Of a DNA stretch of 64,000 nt, positions 49,675-58,663 are shown piece by piece. Position 1 is the first letter of the stretch; each line of letters starts with the position of its first letter. The notes beneath the pieces were generated by a model. The model searched no databases. It had not been told where the DNA came from and worked only from the letters and a program-made list of their open reading frames with translations. Made by a program: the position numbers and the translations under genes. Origin of the DNA: Fuerstiella sp. (GTDB lineage: Bacteria > Planctomycetota > Planctomycetia > Planctomycetales > Planctomycetaceae); assembly GCA_029245955.1 (NCBI GenBank), contig JAQWOH010000067.1, positions 16,390 to 80,389 on the forward strand. Direction: 5' to 3'.

Positions 49675-50067
49675 ATGAACCCGCACCTGAAGTATCGCAA
49701 CGCTAAAGCTAAAGCATGGACACGAATTGACATGCTGCTGGTGATCTATGAAGCGGCCATTGAGGCGCTGGATCGTGGCGTGCACATTCTCGAGTCACAG
49801 GACAAAACCGAACTGCCACATGCGCAGATCGACGCCCAGCGCAAGGTGCTGTTGATTGCTGAGGGACTATCGATCGACGAAGACTCGACGGCCGCCCATA
49901 TCATGAATCTGTGCGTGTTCGTGCTGGACCAGATTCAGACCGACTCACTGGAGAACTGGCAGACCAGCGTCAAGCTGCTTGAAACGCTGCACGAAGGCTT
50001 TCAGGAAATTGCCGATGACGCTCGGGAACTGGAACGAACCGGGCAAATTCCTCAATTGGAAACATAA
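49675..50067 (+). CDS. fliS: Flagellin export chaperone FliS-like
   Basis: A 130-residue helical protein, of FliS size and directly behind fliD. The TRIDMLLVIYEAAIEAL stretch is the FliS first helix block, and LDQIQTDSLENWQTSVKLLETLHEGF is a later amphipathic one. FliS holds flagellin in the cytoplasm before export. The N-terminus lacks the usual Tyr/Gln start (NPHLKYRNAKAKAW), so similarity is moderate. The interval to fliD is 65 bases, so co-transcription is likely. Confidence 0.8.
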   Translation: MNPHLKYRNAKAKAWTRIDMLLVIYEAAIEALDRGVHILESQDKTELPHAQIDAQRKVLLIAEGLSIDEDSTAAHIMNLCVFVLDQIQTDSLENWQTSVKLLETLHEGFQEIADDARELERTGQIPQLET

Positions 50068-50304
50068 AACACCATTGCCGGACGCCCGGCGACTACCTCT
50101 GCCGTTGATCACTCACATCGCTCGCCGGAACGACAACACAGGCGTGCGATACACACTGGCGACAGCCGCCTGCGAAATAACAGAATCGACCGTCGCCTGT
50201 AGCGACAGGCGTGCTGCGATCAAAACACGGGGACCACAGCCCTGTCGCCGACCAAGCACGGAGATGCACAAGGCAGCTTGTGATGCCCCGCCCGACAATT
50301 CACG
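50068..50304. other. Intergenic stretch after fliS
   Basis: About 235 bases with no gene or clear hairpin recognised. It ends at the stop of the broken L7/L12-CTD-like gene. Confidence 0.4.
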
Positions 50305-50573
50305 TCAGGCCATTGAAATCAACACGGTCACAGCTACTGTAAACAGCCACATCCCGGCCGTCGCACCACATGCGGCTTCTGCAATGCTCAATGCTGCATA
50401 GCGTTCAGAGTCTTCTTCAACCAAACGCGAAATCACGACGTCAATAAACTCCTACGCATCCTTCAGCCCTTTGCCGGTGACATCCCGGCAGATCCCGACC
50501 GCCTGGATCTTGTGCCCAGCCACAAGTGCTTCGGCCACCTGCTGTTCAAGACTGCTTCAGACTCGTCAGTCAT
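50305..50573 (-). pseudogene. Broken gene for an L7/L12-CTD-like small membrane protein
   Basis: On the - strand, ATG 50573 begins MTDESEA, then a shift of frame is needed to reach SLEQQVAEALVAGHKIQAVG and CRDVTGKGLKDA, where an in-frame TAG at 50454 takes the place of a probable Lys (AAG). It then continues EFIDVVISRLVEEDSERYAAL and a hydrophobic end to a stop at 50305. The (K/Q)I-A(I/V)-x-x-R-x-x-TG-GLK-A-K pattern is that of the ribosomal protein L7/L12 C-terminal domain used in small planctomycete membrane proteins. One stop plus one frameshift make it a pseudogene. No other complete copy is in the window. Confidence 0.65.
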
Positions 50574-50636
50574 AGCTTTGTTGCCTTACTGATGATGTAG
50601 AGCTGAGTTTTGTCGTTTCTGAATAGCGCAGTAAAA

Positions 50637-50661
50637 AGCCCGGAATCGAAAACCCCGGGCT
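50637..50661 (-). terminator. Intrinsic terminator of the acidic protein gene
   Basis: AGCCCGG/CCGGGCT arms with an 11-base loop, followed on the - strand by TTTTT. It lies about 40 bases after the stop at 50701. Confidence 0.85.
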
Positions 50662-50700
50662 CAGGTGTGATATCAGGCGGTTGCTCCAGGCAATGTACCT

Positions 50701-50937
50701 CTACGCAGCCTGCTCCATTTCGTCGCCGTCTTCTGCTTCTGCAGTCGCATCATTACCATCGTCTTCGTAGACCAGGTAGTAGATACTGCTGGAGGCCTCT
50801 TCCAGAAAGTGCTTCACGTTTTCGCTCTGAATGTTTTCAATGAGTCCGTCAAGAACTTCCACAACGCGATCAACTTCGTCGCTGCAGATCTCTTCGAAAT
50901 CGTTGTCTTCAGCCTGATCAATAGTTTCTTCGAACAT
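50701..50937 (-). CDS. Small acidic protein
   Basis: A 78-residue, very acidic protein (FEETIDQAEDNDFEEI, DDGNDATAEAEDGDEMEQ) with no transmembrane segment. The ATG at 50937 with AAAGGA ten bases before it was preferred over longer upstream starts. An intrinsic terminator follows at once, and the gene has its own transcription unit. I recognise no family; acidic tails of this kind occur in stress or nucleoid-binding proteins. It is clearly expressed as a unit by its terminator and ribosome-binding site. Confidence 0.72.
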   Translation of the reverse strand: MFEETIDQAEDNDFEEICSDEVDRVVEVLDGLIENIQSENVKHFLEEASSSIYYLVYEDDGNDATAEAEDGDEMEQAA

Positions 50938-51360
50938 CGTTTCAATCCTTTGTGTACAGAAGGTAGGAGTGGCCCGGTGACAACCGCACACAGCCACAAA
51001 ACATCGAACAAGCCTGTTCTGATTTGACGCAGTGGATAAATACAGACGCCCTGTACCGACTATATTTACGAACAATGGCATCTGTGTCAGTAGCAACTCC
51101 GACCGCTAATTTATCGGATCGACGGGCACGTTCGCTTTCGCCAATTCCGCAACAGACCGGTTACAGGAACAAGCGCATCACACCCGCCTCCGGCAATTCC
51201 CGCCACACCAGCTGAAAAGCAGCCAACGACTGAAACAACTCGAACGGTGACTTCGCAGCCGTTTCTCTGTAGAATGTCGCCGGAAGGCTAAGATTCAACA
51301 GCGCCGCATATCGCATTGGCACCGCGTCGCAATCACCCCGGACACTGTCAGGCTCACTCA
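50938..51360. other. Divergent intergenic region
   Basis: About 420 bases between the acidic gene (-) and the membrane protein (+). A - strand frame at 51161-51316 could encode 51 residues from an ATG (MRYAALLNLSLPATFYRE...), with protein-like composition, but has no ribosome-binding site and no known relatives. Left uncalled. Confidence 0.35.
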
Positions 51361-51690
51361 ATGGTGAACGAAGATGATCTTCGTCGCAGACGCGTTTACG
51401 TGGGATTGTTGGCGGTCGCATCCCTTATCGGGGCCGTCGTGCTGCTGTTTTACCCCGGCAACGATGGGGTGCAGGGAGCACTAGTCCGGGTGGGCCTGGT
51501 CATGGGCGCCTTCTGGCTGGCGCTACCCACAAAAACACGTCCAGCCGCATGGAAGGGCATGATGTCGGGCTGGACAGCACCCGGGCTGATCATCACAGCC
51601 CTGGTGATTCCGCGTCTGAAATTCATGTTTCCCGTACTGGCGATTATTGTCGGGATCGCGTACTTCGCACGCCCGCGAACACGAAAATAG
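51361..51690 (+). CDS. Small four-helix membrane protein
   Basis: A 109-residue protein, basic at the start (DDLRRRRVYVG) with about four hydrophobic segments (12-31, 39-55, 70-83, 85-102) and a basic end (ARPRTRK). It looks like an inner-membrane protein of a small unnamed family. Starts upstream were rejected because the ATG at 51361 gives a normal positive N-terminus. The 490 bases after it hold no gene, so it is not in an operon with the amidotransferase. Confidence 0.65.
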   Translation: MVNEDDLRRRRVYVGLLAVASLIGAVVLLFYPGNDGVQGALVRVGLVMGAFWLALPTKTRPAAWKGMMSGWTAPGLIITALVIPRLKFMFPVLAIIVGIAYFARPRTRK

Positions 51691-52178
51691 AACGTTCGCC
51701 TGGCGTTGAAATCACCTGCGGTGGATCACACTCAGCCCAGTGCCGGCAGCAGGACGGCAGGATCAGCAACTTCTCGCCGGCCAGCAAGCACGAACTTTCA
51801 AGAAATCAACATTTACCACTCACCCAAAGAAGTACTCAGCCCCGCCACCACACACAAGATAAGGTAGGCAGTGCAAAACTTAATGCAAAATATGCGATCC
51901 GCTTTACAGCCGATCTGGCCTTGACTAGGCTTCCGTCCGTTGAGACGCAGAGAATGGATTCTGCTGCTCAGTTTATCACTGCGAGAAAATCTGAAGCGGG
52001 TATTTGATTTACCCCGTGCCGAAGGGAATCGGTAATGCAGACCACTGTCTGCCGCTCTTTCGCTGCATTGAAACTCACTTACGTTGAGTTTGCTGCTGGT
52101 TCATCGCGAACACTGAAGTTGTCGTAGCCTGTTGGAAGACAGACTGCGGCGCATCACTTCCAGGGAGGGAATACTGAG
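51691..52178. other. Intergenic region
   Basis: About 490 bases with no recognised gene. The last 15 bases hold the AGGGAGGG ribosome-binding site of the following gene. Confidence 0.4.
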
Positions 52179-52958
52179 ATGAGTGTTGTGAAGCCAATTG
52201 TGGGTATCACCGGAGACTATCGCCCGGAACGCTACAACGGTCCCGGACTAAGTTGGTTCAATCAAGGATATTTTGACAGCGTGATCAGCGGCGGTGGCGT
52301 ACCCATGATGCTGCCACCATACGACAACGACGACGACCTGAAACGTGCCCTGGAACCGCTGGGAGGCTTGGTACTGGCGGGATGCACACTGGATCTTGAC
52401 CCAATCCGCATGGGACTGCACTCCAGTCCGGCCGTGCGAGTGATGCCCAAGCGACGTGAGGACTTTGATCGACGCATCACGAAACTGGCCATTGAAATGC
52501 GGTTGCCGATACTGGCGGTCGGCTCCGGCATGCAACTGGTCAACGTCCTCTGCGGAGGCAGCCTGTTTCAGGACATTCCCGAAGACTGTCCTCGAGCCCT
52601 GCATCATCGCGACGAAGTCGAGAAGAACCTGCGACACGTGCTTGAGATCGTGCCGGGCACGCACCTGGACGAAATCTTTGGCCCCGGCGAAGTTCGTGTC
52701 AACAGCCACCACCATATGGCAGTGGATGAACTGGCTCGTCAGTTTCGAGTGTGTGCAACCTGTCCGGATGGCATTATCGAAGCCTACGAATCAATCTCAG
52801 ACGACTGGTACTGTGTCGGGGTCCAATGGCACCCGGAAAGCAACACTGCCTCAGCGCTGGACATTCAAATCTTCGAATCGTTTATCTCAGCAGCAGGAAG
52901 GCAACAGGATATCGACGTGATCCCCATGTCATCCGTCATGCGACGTGCGGCAGCATAA
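52179..52958 (+). CDS. Class I glutamine amidotransferase-like protein (PuuD/C26 type), catalytic Cys missing
   Basis: A 259-residue protein with the peptidase C26 layout (gamma-glutamyl-gamma-aminobutyrate hydrolase family): GITGDYRPERYN start, GGLVLAGCTLDLDP, VNVLCGGSLFQDIPED, VNSHHHM and the closing GVQWHPES (His218, Glu220). The nucleophile elbow, usually G-x-C-x-G-x-Q, reads AVGSGMQ, so Gly115 stands where Cys should be. Either the protein no longer hydrolyses glutamyl amides or it uses another residue; a binding or sensing role is possible. AGGGAGGG precedes the ATG and a strong terminator follows. Its own transcription unit. Confidence 0.85.
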   Translation: MSVVKPIVGITGDYRPERYNGPGLSWFNQGYFDSVISGGGVPMMLPPYDNDDDLKRALEPLGGLVLAGCTLDLDPIRMGLHSSPAVRVMPKRREDFDRRITKLAIEMRLPILAVGSGMQLVNVLCGGSLFQDIPEDCPRALHHRDEVEKNLRHVLEIVPGTHLDEIFGPGEVRVNSHHHMAVDELARQFRVCATCPDGIIEAYESISDDWYCVGVQWHPESNTASALDIQIFESFISAAGRQQDIDVIPMSSVMRRAAA

Positions 52959-52990
52959 GCCACCGACGCTGCATCGGCATTCTGCTGAAA

Positions 52991-53020
52991 GGTGAGGTCC
53001 CGCAGGGCCTCGCCTTTTTT
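52991..53020 (+). terminator. Intrinsic terminator of the amidotransferase-like gene
   Basis: GGTGAGG and CCTCGCC arms (one G-T pair) with a short inner CCCG/GGG loop, followed by six T's at 53015-53020, 33 bases after the stop codon. Confidence 0.9.
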
Positions 53021-53090
53021 CCTGTCGGCAGAACGTGCCGTATAATCTGCGGCAGTCGGAGCCACATGCTGTTTGCTGCAGGCGCTGAAC

Positions 53091-54086
53091 TTACTTCTTT
53101 GCCTCAGCCTCCATCTTCCCGATGGACACATGGCCGTTGTAGTGCGCCATGGCCAGATGCAGGCCGTCGGAACAGAGGTCAAGGTCTCGCGCCACGTCCT
53201 TCAGCTTCATCTGATGAAACTCGTTTTCTGCGTCCGGTTTCCAGAACAGCAGATAACCTCCGCTTCCGCCCGTCGCTGCAATGCAAGTTCCGTCAGCGTG
53301 CGCAGCAACTCCCCAGGCCACGCCCCGAACCTTGCCGCTGGACAGATGTTCGATCTTCTGCTCACCGGATTCCCAGTCAAAGGCCACGACCGAAGGATTA
53401 CCGACCCCGGCAAAAGCATTCGTGACGTTTGTAATACCGCTGCACAGAACGTACGAGCCGTCCGCTGTGAAAGTCATACCGCGAAAACCGCCGATCGTGG
53501 CCACGAACGTCTTGTCGAATTTCTGCAGTGACTTCGCCTGCCATGTTCGAAGTTGTTTTCCACTGTCGACATCCCAGTGGATCAGATTGCACATCAGATC
53601 ACCGGTTGCCAGCTGTTTGCCGTCCGGATGAAATGCCACGTTATAGACATACGATTGGTGTCCTGACATTTCACGAACAAGAGTGCCATCAGCCATGTTC
53701 CACAGACGCACCACCTGATCGTTGCCGACGGACGCCAGCAGAGCTCCGTCCGGACTGACAGCGAGTGCCCGTATCCAGCTATGGTGAGCTTCCACCGTGC
53801 GCAGCGGCGTCGGCTGTTCGGCATTCACCGGCCACCACATCAGCCGCCCGTCATACCCCGCGGTTACAACCGTCTGCCCGTCACCGGAGAACGCTAATGC
53901 CCGTACCCAGCTGTCTGCCGGCAGTTCTGTCTTTTCGCCGGAAGAAACCGCAAACCGCCAGACCGAATAATCCTGCGCGCCGACAAAGACAAACTTCCCC
54001 GAAGGATCGAAGCGGCACGACAGCAATGGACTGTTGTGAGTCAGGTCATATGCAATGTGCGTCTTTGTCATATCCATCGTCGTCAC
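53091..54086 (-). CDS. WD40-repeat beta-propeller protein
   Basis: A 331-residue protein of about seven WD40 repeats; typical blades read LSCRFDPSGKFVFVGAQDYSVWRF, VRALAFSGDGQTVVTAGYDGRLMWW, IRALAVSPDGALLASVGNDQVVRLWNM and YNVAFHPDGKQLATGDL. No kinase or leader is attached. It starts at GTG 54086, overlapping the TGA of the upstream deacylase gene by four bases; ATG 54077 has a better-spaced GGGAG. It is the last gene of the symporter operon. It may hold partner enzymes together (inference). A whole WD40 protein in a catabolic operon is unusual. Confidence 0.88.
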   Translation of the reverse strand: MTTMDMTKTHIAYDLTHNSPLLSCRFDPSGKFVFVGAQDYSVWRFAVSSGEKTELPADSWVRALAFSGDGQTVVTAGYDGRLMWWPVNAEQPTPLRTVEAHHSWIRALAVSPDGALLASVGNDQVVRLWNMADGTLVREMSGHQSYVYNVAFHPDGKQLATGDLMCNLIHWDVDSGKQLRTWQAKSLQKFDKTFVATIGGFRGMTFTADGSYVLCSGITNVTNAFAGVGNPSVVAFDWESGEQKIEHLSSGKVRGVAWGVAAHADGTCIAATGGSGGYLLFWKPDAENEFHQMKLKDVARDLDLCSDGLHLAMAHYNGHVSIGKMEAEAKK

Positions 54087-55009
54087 TCTCCCGCCGCGTC
54101 CCTCGCGGTGTCATTTTCGCACCCCAGGACAACGCCCACAGTTTCGCCGCGTCGAACTCTGGGGAATGTTCGCAGCATCAACACGATCCCGTCGTGTTCG
54201 GCCGATAGGGAATGCGGCTTCCCACTCTGCAGATCGTAAACCGTACCCAGGGGCTGTCCGACTTCAATTTTCTGCCCCAGCTGAACGGACGGCTCAAAAT
54301 AACCAGTCACTGGCGACGGATTGCAGACCTGAAGATGCCCGGACTCCGGCCGATCATCCTCGACTATATGCTGAATTTTCGATTCCGTCACACGACGTTC
54401 AATCATACCGAGGTTCGCCATCACATTCATACAGCCTTCCACATAGGCATCCACCCCGTCCAGAGAGCAGGTCGCCGAACCAAGATACTCACAGTAGATT
54501 GCAGGTACACCTGCGTCTCTGGCGACCGACAGTGAACGCCCCTGAAGATTAGCAGCCGTTCCCCAGATCACCGGCAGATTGAATGCCTGTGCCATGCTCC
54601 GCTGCTGCTCAAGAATGTTCCTGTCCGCATGCAGTACGTAGCCCGCCAGCGGATACAGGGAAAACTCAGTACCTCCGGTGTGTAAGTCGATATAATAGTC
54701 CGCACTCCTGATCAGCGACGACAAGGCCCACGCCGTCTGCTTCGTAATACTGCCATTCGGATTGCCCGGACAGGTACGAGCAAGGTCCAGACCGTCATCC
54801 GCGCAACGGTGGCCCCGAAGGAAAGCCGCCTCGTTAACGCACGGCACCAGTGTCAGCCGGCCGTTGAGCCTGTCGGAACGATGACCGAAGACGTCGATCA
54901 GTCGTGTGATCGCCTGAATCGGCTCGAACTCATCGCCGTGTACACCACCGGTGATCAACAGATCAGGGGTGCCGGAACCGAATTTAACCTGTCGCAGTTC
55001 CACAGCCAT
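54083..55009 (-). CDS. Succinylglutamate desuccinylase/aspartoacylase-like deacylase
   Basis: A 308-residue M14-like zinc hydrolase. The zinc-binding HxxE is in GGVHGDEFEP and the third ligand His in DLHTGG (ADYYIDLHTGG). The C-terminal part is a beta-barrel typical of AstE/aspartoacylase relatives, seen as VGQPLGTVYDLQSG. It removes an acyl group from an amino acid or related compound in the cytoplasm; the true substrate is not known. The ATG at 55009 shares a base with the SDR stop (TAATG) and has AGGA upstream, so translational coupling is likely. Confidence 0.8.
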   Translation of the reverse strand: MAVELRQVKFGSGTPDLLITGGVHGDEFEPIQAITRLIDVFGHRSDRLNGRLTLVPCVNEAAFLRGHRCADDGLDLARTCPGNPNGSITKQTAWALSSLIRSADYYIDLHTGGTEFSLYPLAGYVLHADRNILEQQRSMAQAFNLPVIWGTAANLQGRSLSVARDAGVPAIYCEYLGSATCSLDGVDAYVEGCMNVMANLGMIERRVTESKIQHIVEDDRPESGHLQVCNPSPVTGYFEPSVQLGQKIEVGQPLGTVYDLQSGKPHSLSAEHDGIVLMLRTFPRVRRGETVGVVLGCENDTARDAAGE

Positions 55010-55803
55010 TAGTCCGCGTCCTGAACGGAATCCAAGTGCTGGACCATGCAATCTTTGTACCGGAACAATCCGTCGACAGCCAGTACCGATCCGGTAATGT
55101 AGTCCGCATCGTCTGAACAAAGGAATGTCGCGGCCCGCCCGATATCTTCCGGTGTTCCCATGCGTCCCAAAGGCAACTGTCGTCCGGCTTCGGCCACGCG
55201 GTCACTGCCAAACGTCGCATGCTCTCCTGGAGTATCAGTCCAGCCGGGTTCGATGACATTGACATTAATGCGATGCGGCGCGAGCTCTACCGCAATCGAA
55301 CGGCCCATATGGTTCAGTCCCGCCTTGGCGGCCCCATAAGCAGCACACAGCGCAATCGGCATTTCCGCCTGCACGCTCGAAATAAACACAATCCTGCCAG
55401 CCACATCACTGGCCACCATGTGCCGCGCCACCAACTGGCTTAAATGAAAGCCACTCACCAGTGTGCCGGCAATCGTCTGCTCAAATATGTCAGGCGAATA
55501 ATCCAGAAAGGCACAGCGCCGACTGAATGCAGGGTTGCTGACCAGAATGTCAATCCGTGGTACCTGCCTCAGCGTCTGCTCCACCAGGTACTCGCACCCG
55601 CTGCGAGAAAACACATCAGATTCGACCACATGACATTGCCTTCCGAGCGCCTGAATTTCAGCAAGAACGATGGAAACATCTTCACCGCCTGGCCTGTCGT
55701 TCAGCACCACGTCTGCGCCGCCTCTGGCCAGTTCCAGAGCGCACCCTCGTCCGATACCTCGACCAGCTCCCGTAACCAGTGCAATCTTGCCACTTAGCTT
55801 CAC
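55009..55803 (-). CDS. Short-chain dehydrogenase/reductase
   Basis: A 264-residue classical SDR. Cofactor-binding TGAGRGIGRG lies near residue 13, the substrate-binding Ser is in ISSVQAE, the catalytic pair in AYGAAKAG (Tyr, Lys), and GSVLAVDGL ends the protein. It oxidises or reduces a hydroxyl/keto group with NAD(P). GTG 55803 with GGAG seven bases upstream overlaps the TGA of the aldolase gene (GTGA). With an aldolase and a symporter in the operon, a sugar-acid or sugar-alcohol step is likely. The longer upstream frame would run into the aldolase gene. Confidence 0.9.
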   Translation of the reverse strand: MKLSGKIALVTGAGRGIGRGCALELARGGADVVLNDRPGGEDVSIVLAEIQALGRQCHVVESDVFSRSGCEYLVEQTLRQVPRIDILVSNPAFSRRCAFLDYSPDIFEQTIAGTLVSGFHLSQLVARHMVASDVAGRIVFISSVQAEMPIALCAAYGAAKAGLNHMGRSIAVELAPHRINVNVIEPGWTDTPGEHATFGSDRVAEAGRQLPLGRMGTPEDIGRAATFLCSDDADYITGSVLAVDGLFRYKDCMVQHLDSVQDAD

Positions 55804-56588
55804 AAGCCCGCTCCGCGAGGATTGTTCGTGAAGTTTTCGCCGCACGACTTCAGCATGCTCATCATCGCACCAAAGTCGCCGCCATGAGCCAGCAGCTGCC
55901 CGCCCTGTGACTGTCGTTTCACCAGATCCTCGACAGTTCCCACCGGAGTCCCCCAGGCTGTGCCATGACGTTTACACGCGGCAGCGACGGTTTCGAACGC
56001 CCCCTCCAGAGTCATATCGCCGTCCTCGTGTTTTAACCGCAACCCAAGATCGCCAGGTCCTACGAAGATTGCGGAAACGCCTTCCACCGCAGCAATTTGG
56101 TCGACGTTGTTCACCGCCTCGGGAGTCTCTACCTGCACGACCAGAAACGTCTCATCGTTAACTTTGCTCAGATAATCGGCGACACCTTCCATGCCATCGA
56201 CCATATAATCAGCGTCCAGCCCTGCACCGTCCAGACCGCGATCCCCCAGCGGCGGATACTTCACAGCATCGACCAGCACTCGTGCCTTTTCTGCCGTATT
56301 CACATGCGGAATCATCAACCCCGCAGCGCCGTCTTCCAGGTAGCGGTACAGACGCGTCTTTTCCAGTGTGGGGGCACGCAGCATGATATCAATATCATGC
56401 AGGTGAGAGTGCGCCAGCAATGTCTGAACATCGCGTTCGGTGAAGTTGCGATGTTCCAGGTCCAGCCAGATGCAGTCGAACCCGTTGTAAGCGGCGTGCT
56501 TAATGAATCCGGGAACGAAATGCCCCAGGGCGCACATGCGGACGGTTTCGTTGTTCCGAAATCGTGCCACGGTCTTACTTTGTCTCAT
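55800..56588 (-). CDS. HpcH/HpaI-family class II aldolase
   Basis: A 262-residue aldolase of the HpcH/HpaI (2,4-dihydroxyhept-2-enedioate or 2-keto-3-deoxy-L-rhamnonate) family. CIWLDLEHRNF holds the catalytic His region, MLRAPTLEKTR is a conserved strand, VVQVETPEAVNN carries the metal-binding Glu, and IFVGPGDLGLRL the metal Asp. It cleaves 2-keto-3-deoxy sugar acids to pyruvate and an aldehyde. The stop overlaps the next gene by four bases. The chain before it is the symporter, 80 bases upstream. Confidence 0.92.
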   Translation of the reverse strand: MRQSKTVARFRNNETVRMCALGHFVPGFIKHAAYNGFDCIWLDLEHRNFTERDVQTLLAHSHLHDIDIMLRAPTLEKTRLYRYLEDGAAGLMIPHVNTAEKARVLVDAVKYPPLGDRGLDGAGLDADYMVDGMEGVADYLSKVNDETFLVVQVETPEAVNNVDQIAAVEGVSAIFVGPGDLGLRLKHEDGDMTLEGAFETVAAACKRHGTAWGTPVGTVEDLVKRQSQGGQLLAHGGDFGAMMSMLKSCGENFTNNPRGAGL

Positions 56589-56668
56589 ATCGAAGGAAGC
56601 CTGTTGCTATAGAAAAAAGGACATGAAAAATTCAGTCTTAAAAGACAGTTAATTCCAAGAAGAAAACC

Positions 56669-58468
56669 TCATTTTCTTTCTTGCGGAAACACCAGACTGC
56701 CGATGCAACCCGTCACAATATTGACAGTGATAGCAGCAGGGGCGATCCATTGAAAGCTGATCGGATCACGGGAAACAAGTTCGAATTGTCCGGTCTCTCG
56801 ATTGAGTTCGCGAACGGCTGATACAATGGATTCCACACCGGTTGCCGGATCCACTTGCTTCAGCAACTCCACACCGAATGTTGCGGGATCCATTCCAAAG
56901 TTAGTGCATAGAAACACCACCAGAGGACCGGAAAACGCAATCAGCACCGCAGTTGTCGTACCGAACAATGTTCCAATACCAACGCCTTTCGGACTGGCAA
57001 ATGGAACGAACAATGCGAAGAAAAACAGTCCGAAAATTGGAGTCGTCAGCAGGTTAGCGGTCTTTGTTGTGACCGCCGTAATGTTCCCAGGTATAGCCCC
57101 CATCTGGGAGCTGGCGACAACCACCACAGCGCCAATTCCAAACGCCAGCCACTTGGCCGTGGCCATATGCTGAGCAGTCTGATCTGTGTCATATCCCGCC
57201 TGCGGAACGCCGTACGGTGAGCCAGCCCCAGCCTCACCGGCCAGCGTCAAAGGTGCCGTGCCGGCGGGCATTTTTCGTTTCAGAATATCCGTCATCACCA
57301 CAGCGGTAATGGAGTTCACTCCCGAGTCAATACTCGACATTGCAGCCGCAAACATGGCTGCCACAACCAGTCCCGAAATCCCCGGAGGCAAGTGAAACGC
57401 GATGAAACGCGGGAATATCTTATCGGCATCGTCCTTTAACGACATGTTGGCCGGCAACAGATCGGGATTTGCGTCGAAATACGCCAACAGAGCAAACCCC
57501 ACGAACCCCAGTGTGATCGCCACGACGACGGACACGGTCAGCTGCGTAGCCAGTGCTCGACGTGCTGCCGCAGCATCTTTGGTCGCCATGAATCGCTGAA
57601 CGGACGTCTGGTCACCGCCAGCCGTGCACACATACCAGACGAAGTAATTCAACAGGGATCCAACCAGCGTCACCCGGACAGAAAAATCGGTGCTGAAGAT
57701 CGGTTGAGTATCCCATGCCGGATTCCATTCGGTTGGAACCCACCCGATCCCACCCAGATTCCATGAGATGGTTGCCAGCACCAGCAGCGCCCCGCCGAAC
57801 AGCAACACGGTCTGCACGAAATCCGTAATCACCACTGCCCGCAGCCCGCCTAACGACGTGTAGATCACCGCTACAAATCCCGTCACCAGAGCGATCACGG
57901 GAATCATGTCCTCACCGACGCCCAGCATGATCGTCATCGCCTTGGCCGTCAGGTAAATCAGCAGCGACATCCACACCAGTCGCAGAGAAATGAACAACCA
58001 CGCGCCCAGCAGTCGGATCTCCGGCCCAAGACGCTCTTCCAGCAGTTCATAGGCGCTGGTCACACGCTGTTTCATGTACACCGGCAGCAGCACGAAGCCA
58101 ACGACCGCAAACACGGCCGGCAGGGCCAACATGCTCAGCATGTACATCGGCCCCTTGCCCAGCGATTCGCCTGGCATCGACAGGTACGAGATCGTACTCA
58201 GCAGTGTTGCGAACAGAGAGACACCGATCAGCCACGGCTTCATGTCCCCGGTGCCAACGAAGTATTCCCTCGTCGAGTTCTGTCTGCGACTGTAATACCA
58301 GCCTAAAGTGATCGTCCCGATCGCATACAGCACAACGATGACCCAGTCGATCACCGCCAGACCCTGAGGTCCCGCCACGTCGACACCCGCCACGGCACCT
58401 TCATCTGCGTTGCAATTCGGCGCCACAGTCAGGACGATGCCGACTGCTGCAAATGAAATTCTCTTCAT
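56669..58468 (-). CDS. Sodium:solute symporter (SSS family)
   Basis: A 599-residue SSS transporter with about 13-14 hydrophobic segments after a leader-like N-terminus. GWYYSRRQNSTREYFVGTGDM, the LLSTISYLSMPGE sodium-site region, and GGDQTSVQRFMATKD are family-typical; AAAMSSIDSGVNSITAV is another. It imports a sugar, sugar acid or similar compound with sodium. First gene of the operon of aldolase, SDR, deacylase and WD40. The opposite strand holds Gfo/Idh genes with a shared control region of about 195 bases. Confidence 0.93.
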   Translation of the reverse strand: MKRISFAAVGIVLTVAPNCNADEGAVAGVDVAGPQGLAVIDWVIVVLYAIGTITLGWYYSRRQNSTREYFVGTGDMKPWLIGVSLFATLLSTISYLSMPGESLGKGPMYMLSMLALPAVFAVVGFVLLPVYMKQRVTSAYELLEERLGPEIRLLGAWLFISLRLVWMSLLIYLTAKAMTIMLGVGEDMIPVIALVTGFVAVIYTSLGGLRAVVITDFVQTVLLFGGALLVLATISWNLGGIGWVPTEWNPAWDTQPIFSTDFSVRVTLVGSLLNYFVWYVCTAGGDQTSVQRFMATKDAAAARRALATQLTVSVVVAITLGFVGFALLAYFDANPDLLPANMSLKDDADKIFPRFIAFHLPPGISGLVVAAMFAAAMSSIDSGVNSITAVVMTDILKRKMPAGTAPLTLAGEAGAGSPYGVPQAGYDTDQTAQHMATAKWLAFGIGAVVVVASSQMGAIPGNITAVTTKTANLLTTPIFGLFFFALFVPFASPKGVGIGTLFGTTTAVLIAFSGPLVVFLCTNFGMDPATFGVELLKQVDPATGVESIVSAVRELNRETGQFELVSRDPISFQWIAPAAITVNIVTGCIGSLVFPQERK

Positions 58469-58559
58469 GCCGGCCTGTATCTTTCGGTTGGCGTACAGCC
58501 ATTCACGGCTGTCATCGTGGAAGGTGTGGACGGGGCTGGACCGAAAATATGAATGAGTC

Positions 58560-58594
58560 CCGGGGCTTCCTTCGCAGGCTCGGTCCTGCCCCGG
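58560..58594. promoter_or_regulatory. Inverted repeat in the divergent control region
   Basis: CCGGGGC and GCCCCGG arms, 7 bases each, around a 21-base spacer that itself holds AGG/CCT. It sits between the divergent symporter and oxidoreductase genes and could be an operator or a stem; no binding protein is known. Confidence 0.35.
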
Positions 58595-58663
58595 TCAAAT
58601 GAACTTGCTGTAGTCTGACGAAGTTTACCCCCACAGAACAGTGACTGCAAAAAGGAAACGACA

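Noticed and set aside
51161..51316. 51-residue - strand frame
   Set aside because: Reasonable composition but no ribosome-binding site and no relatives I can name.
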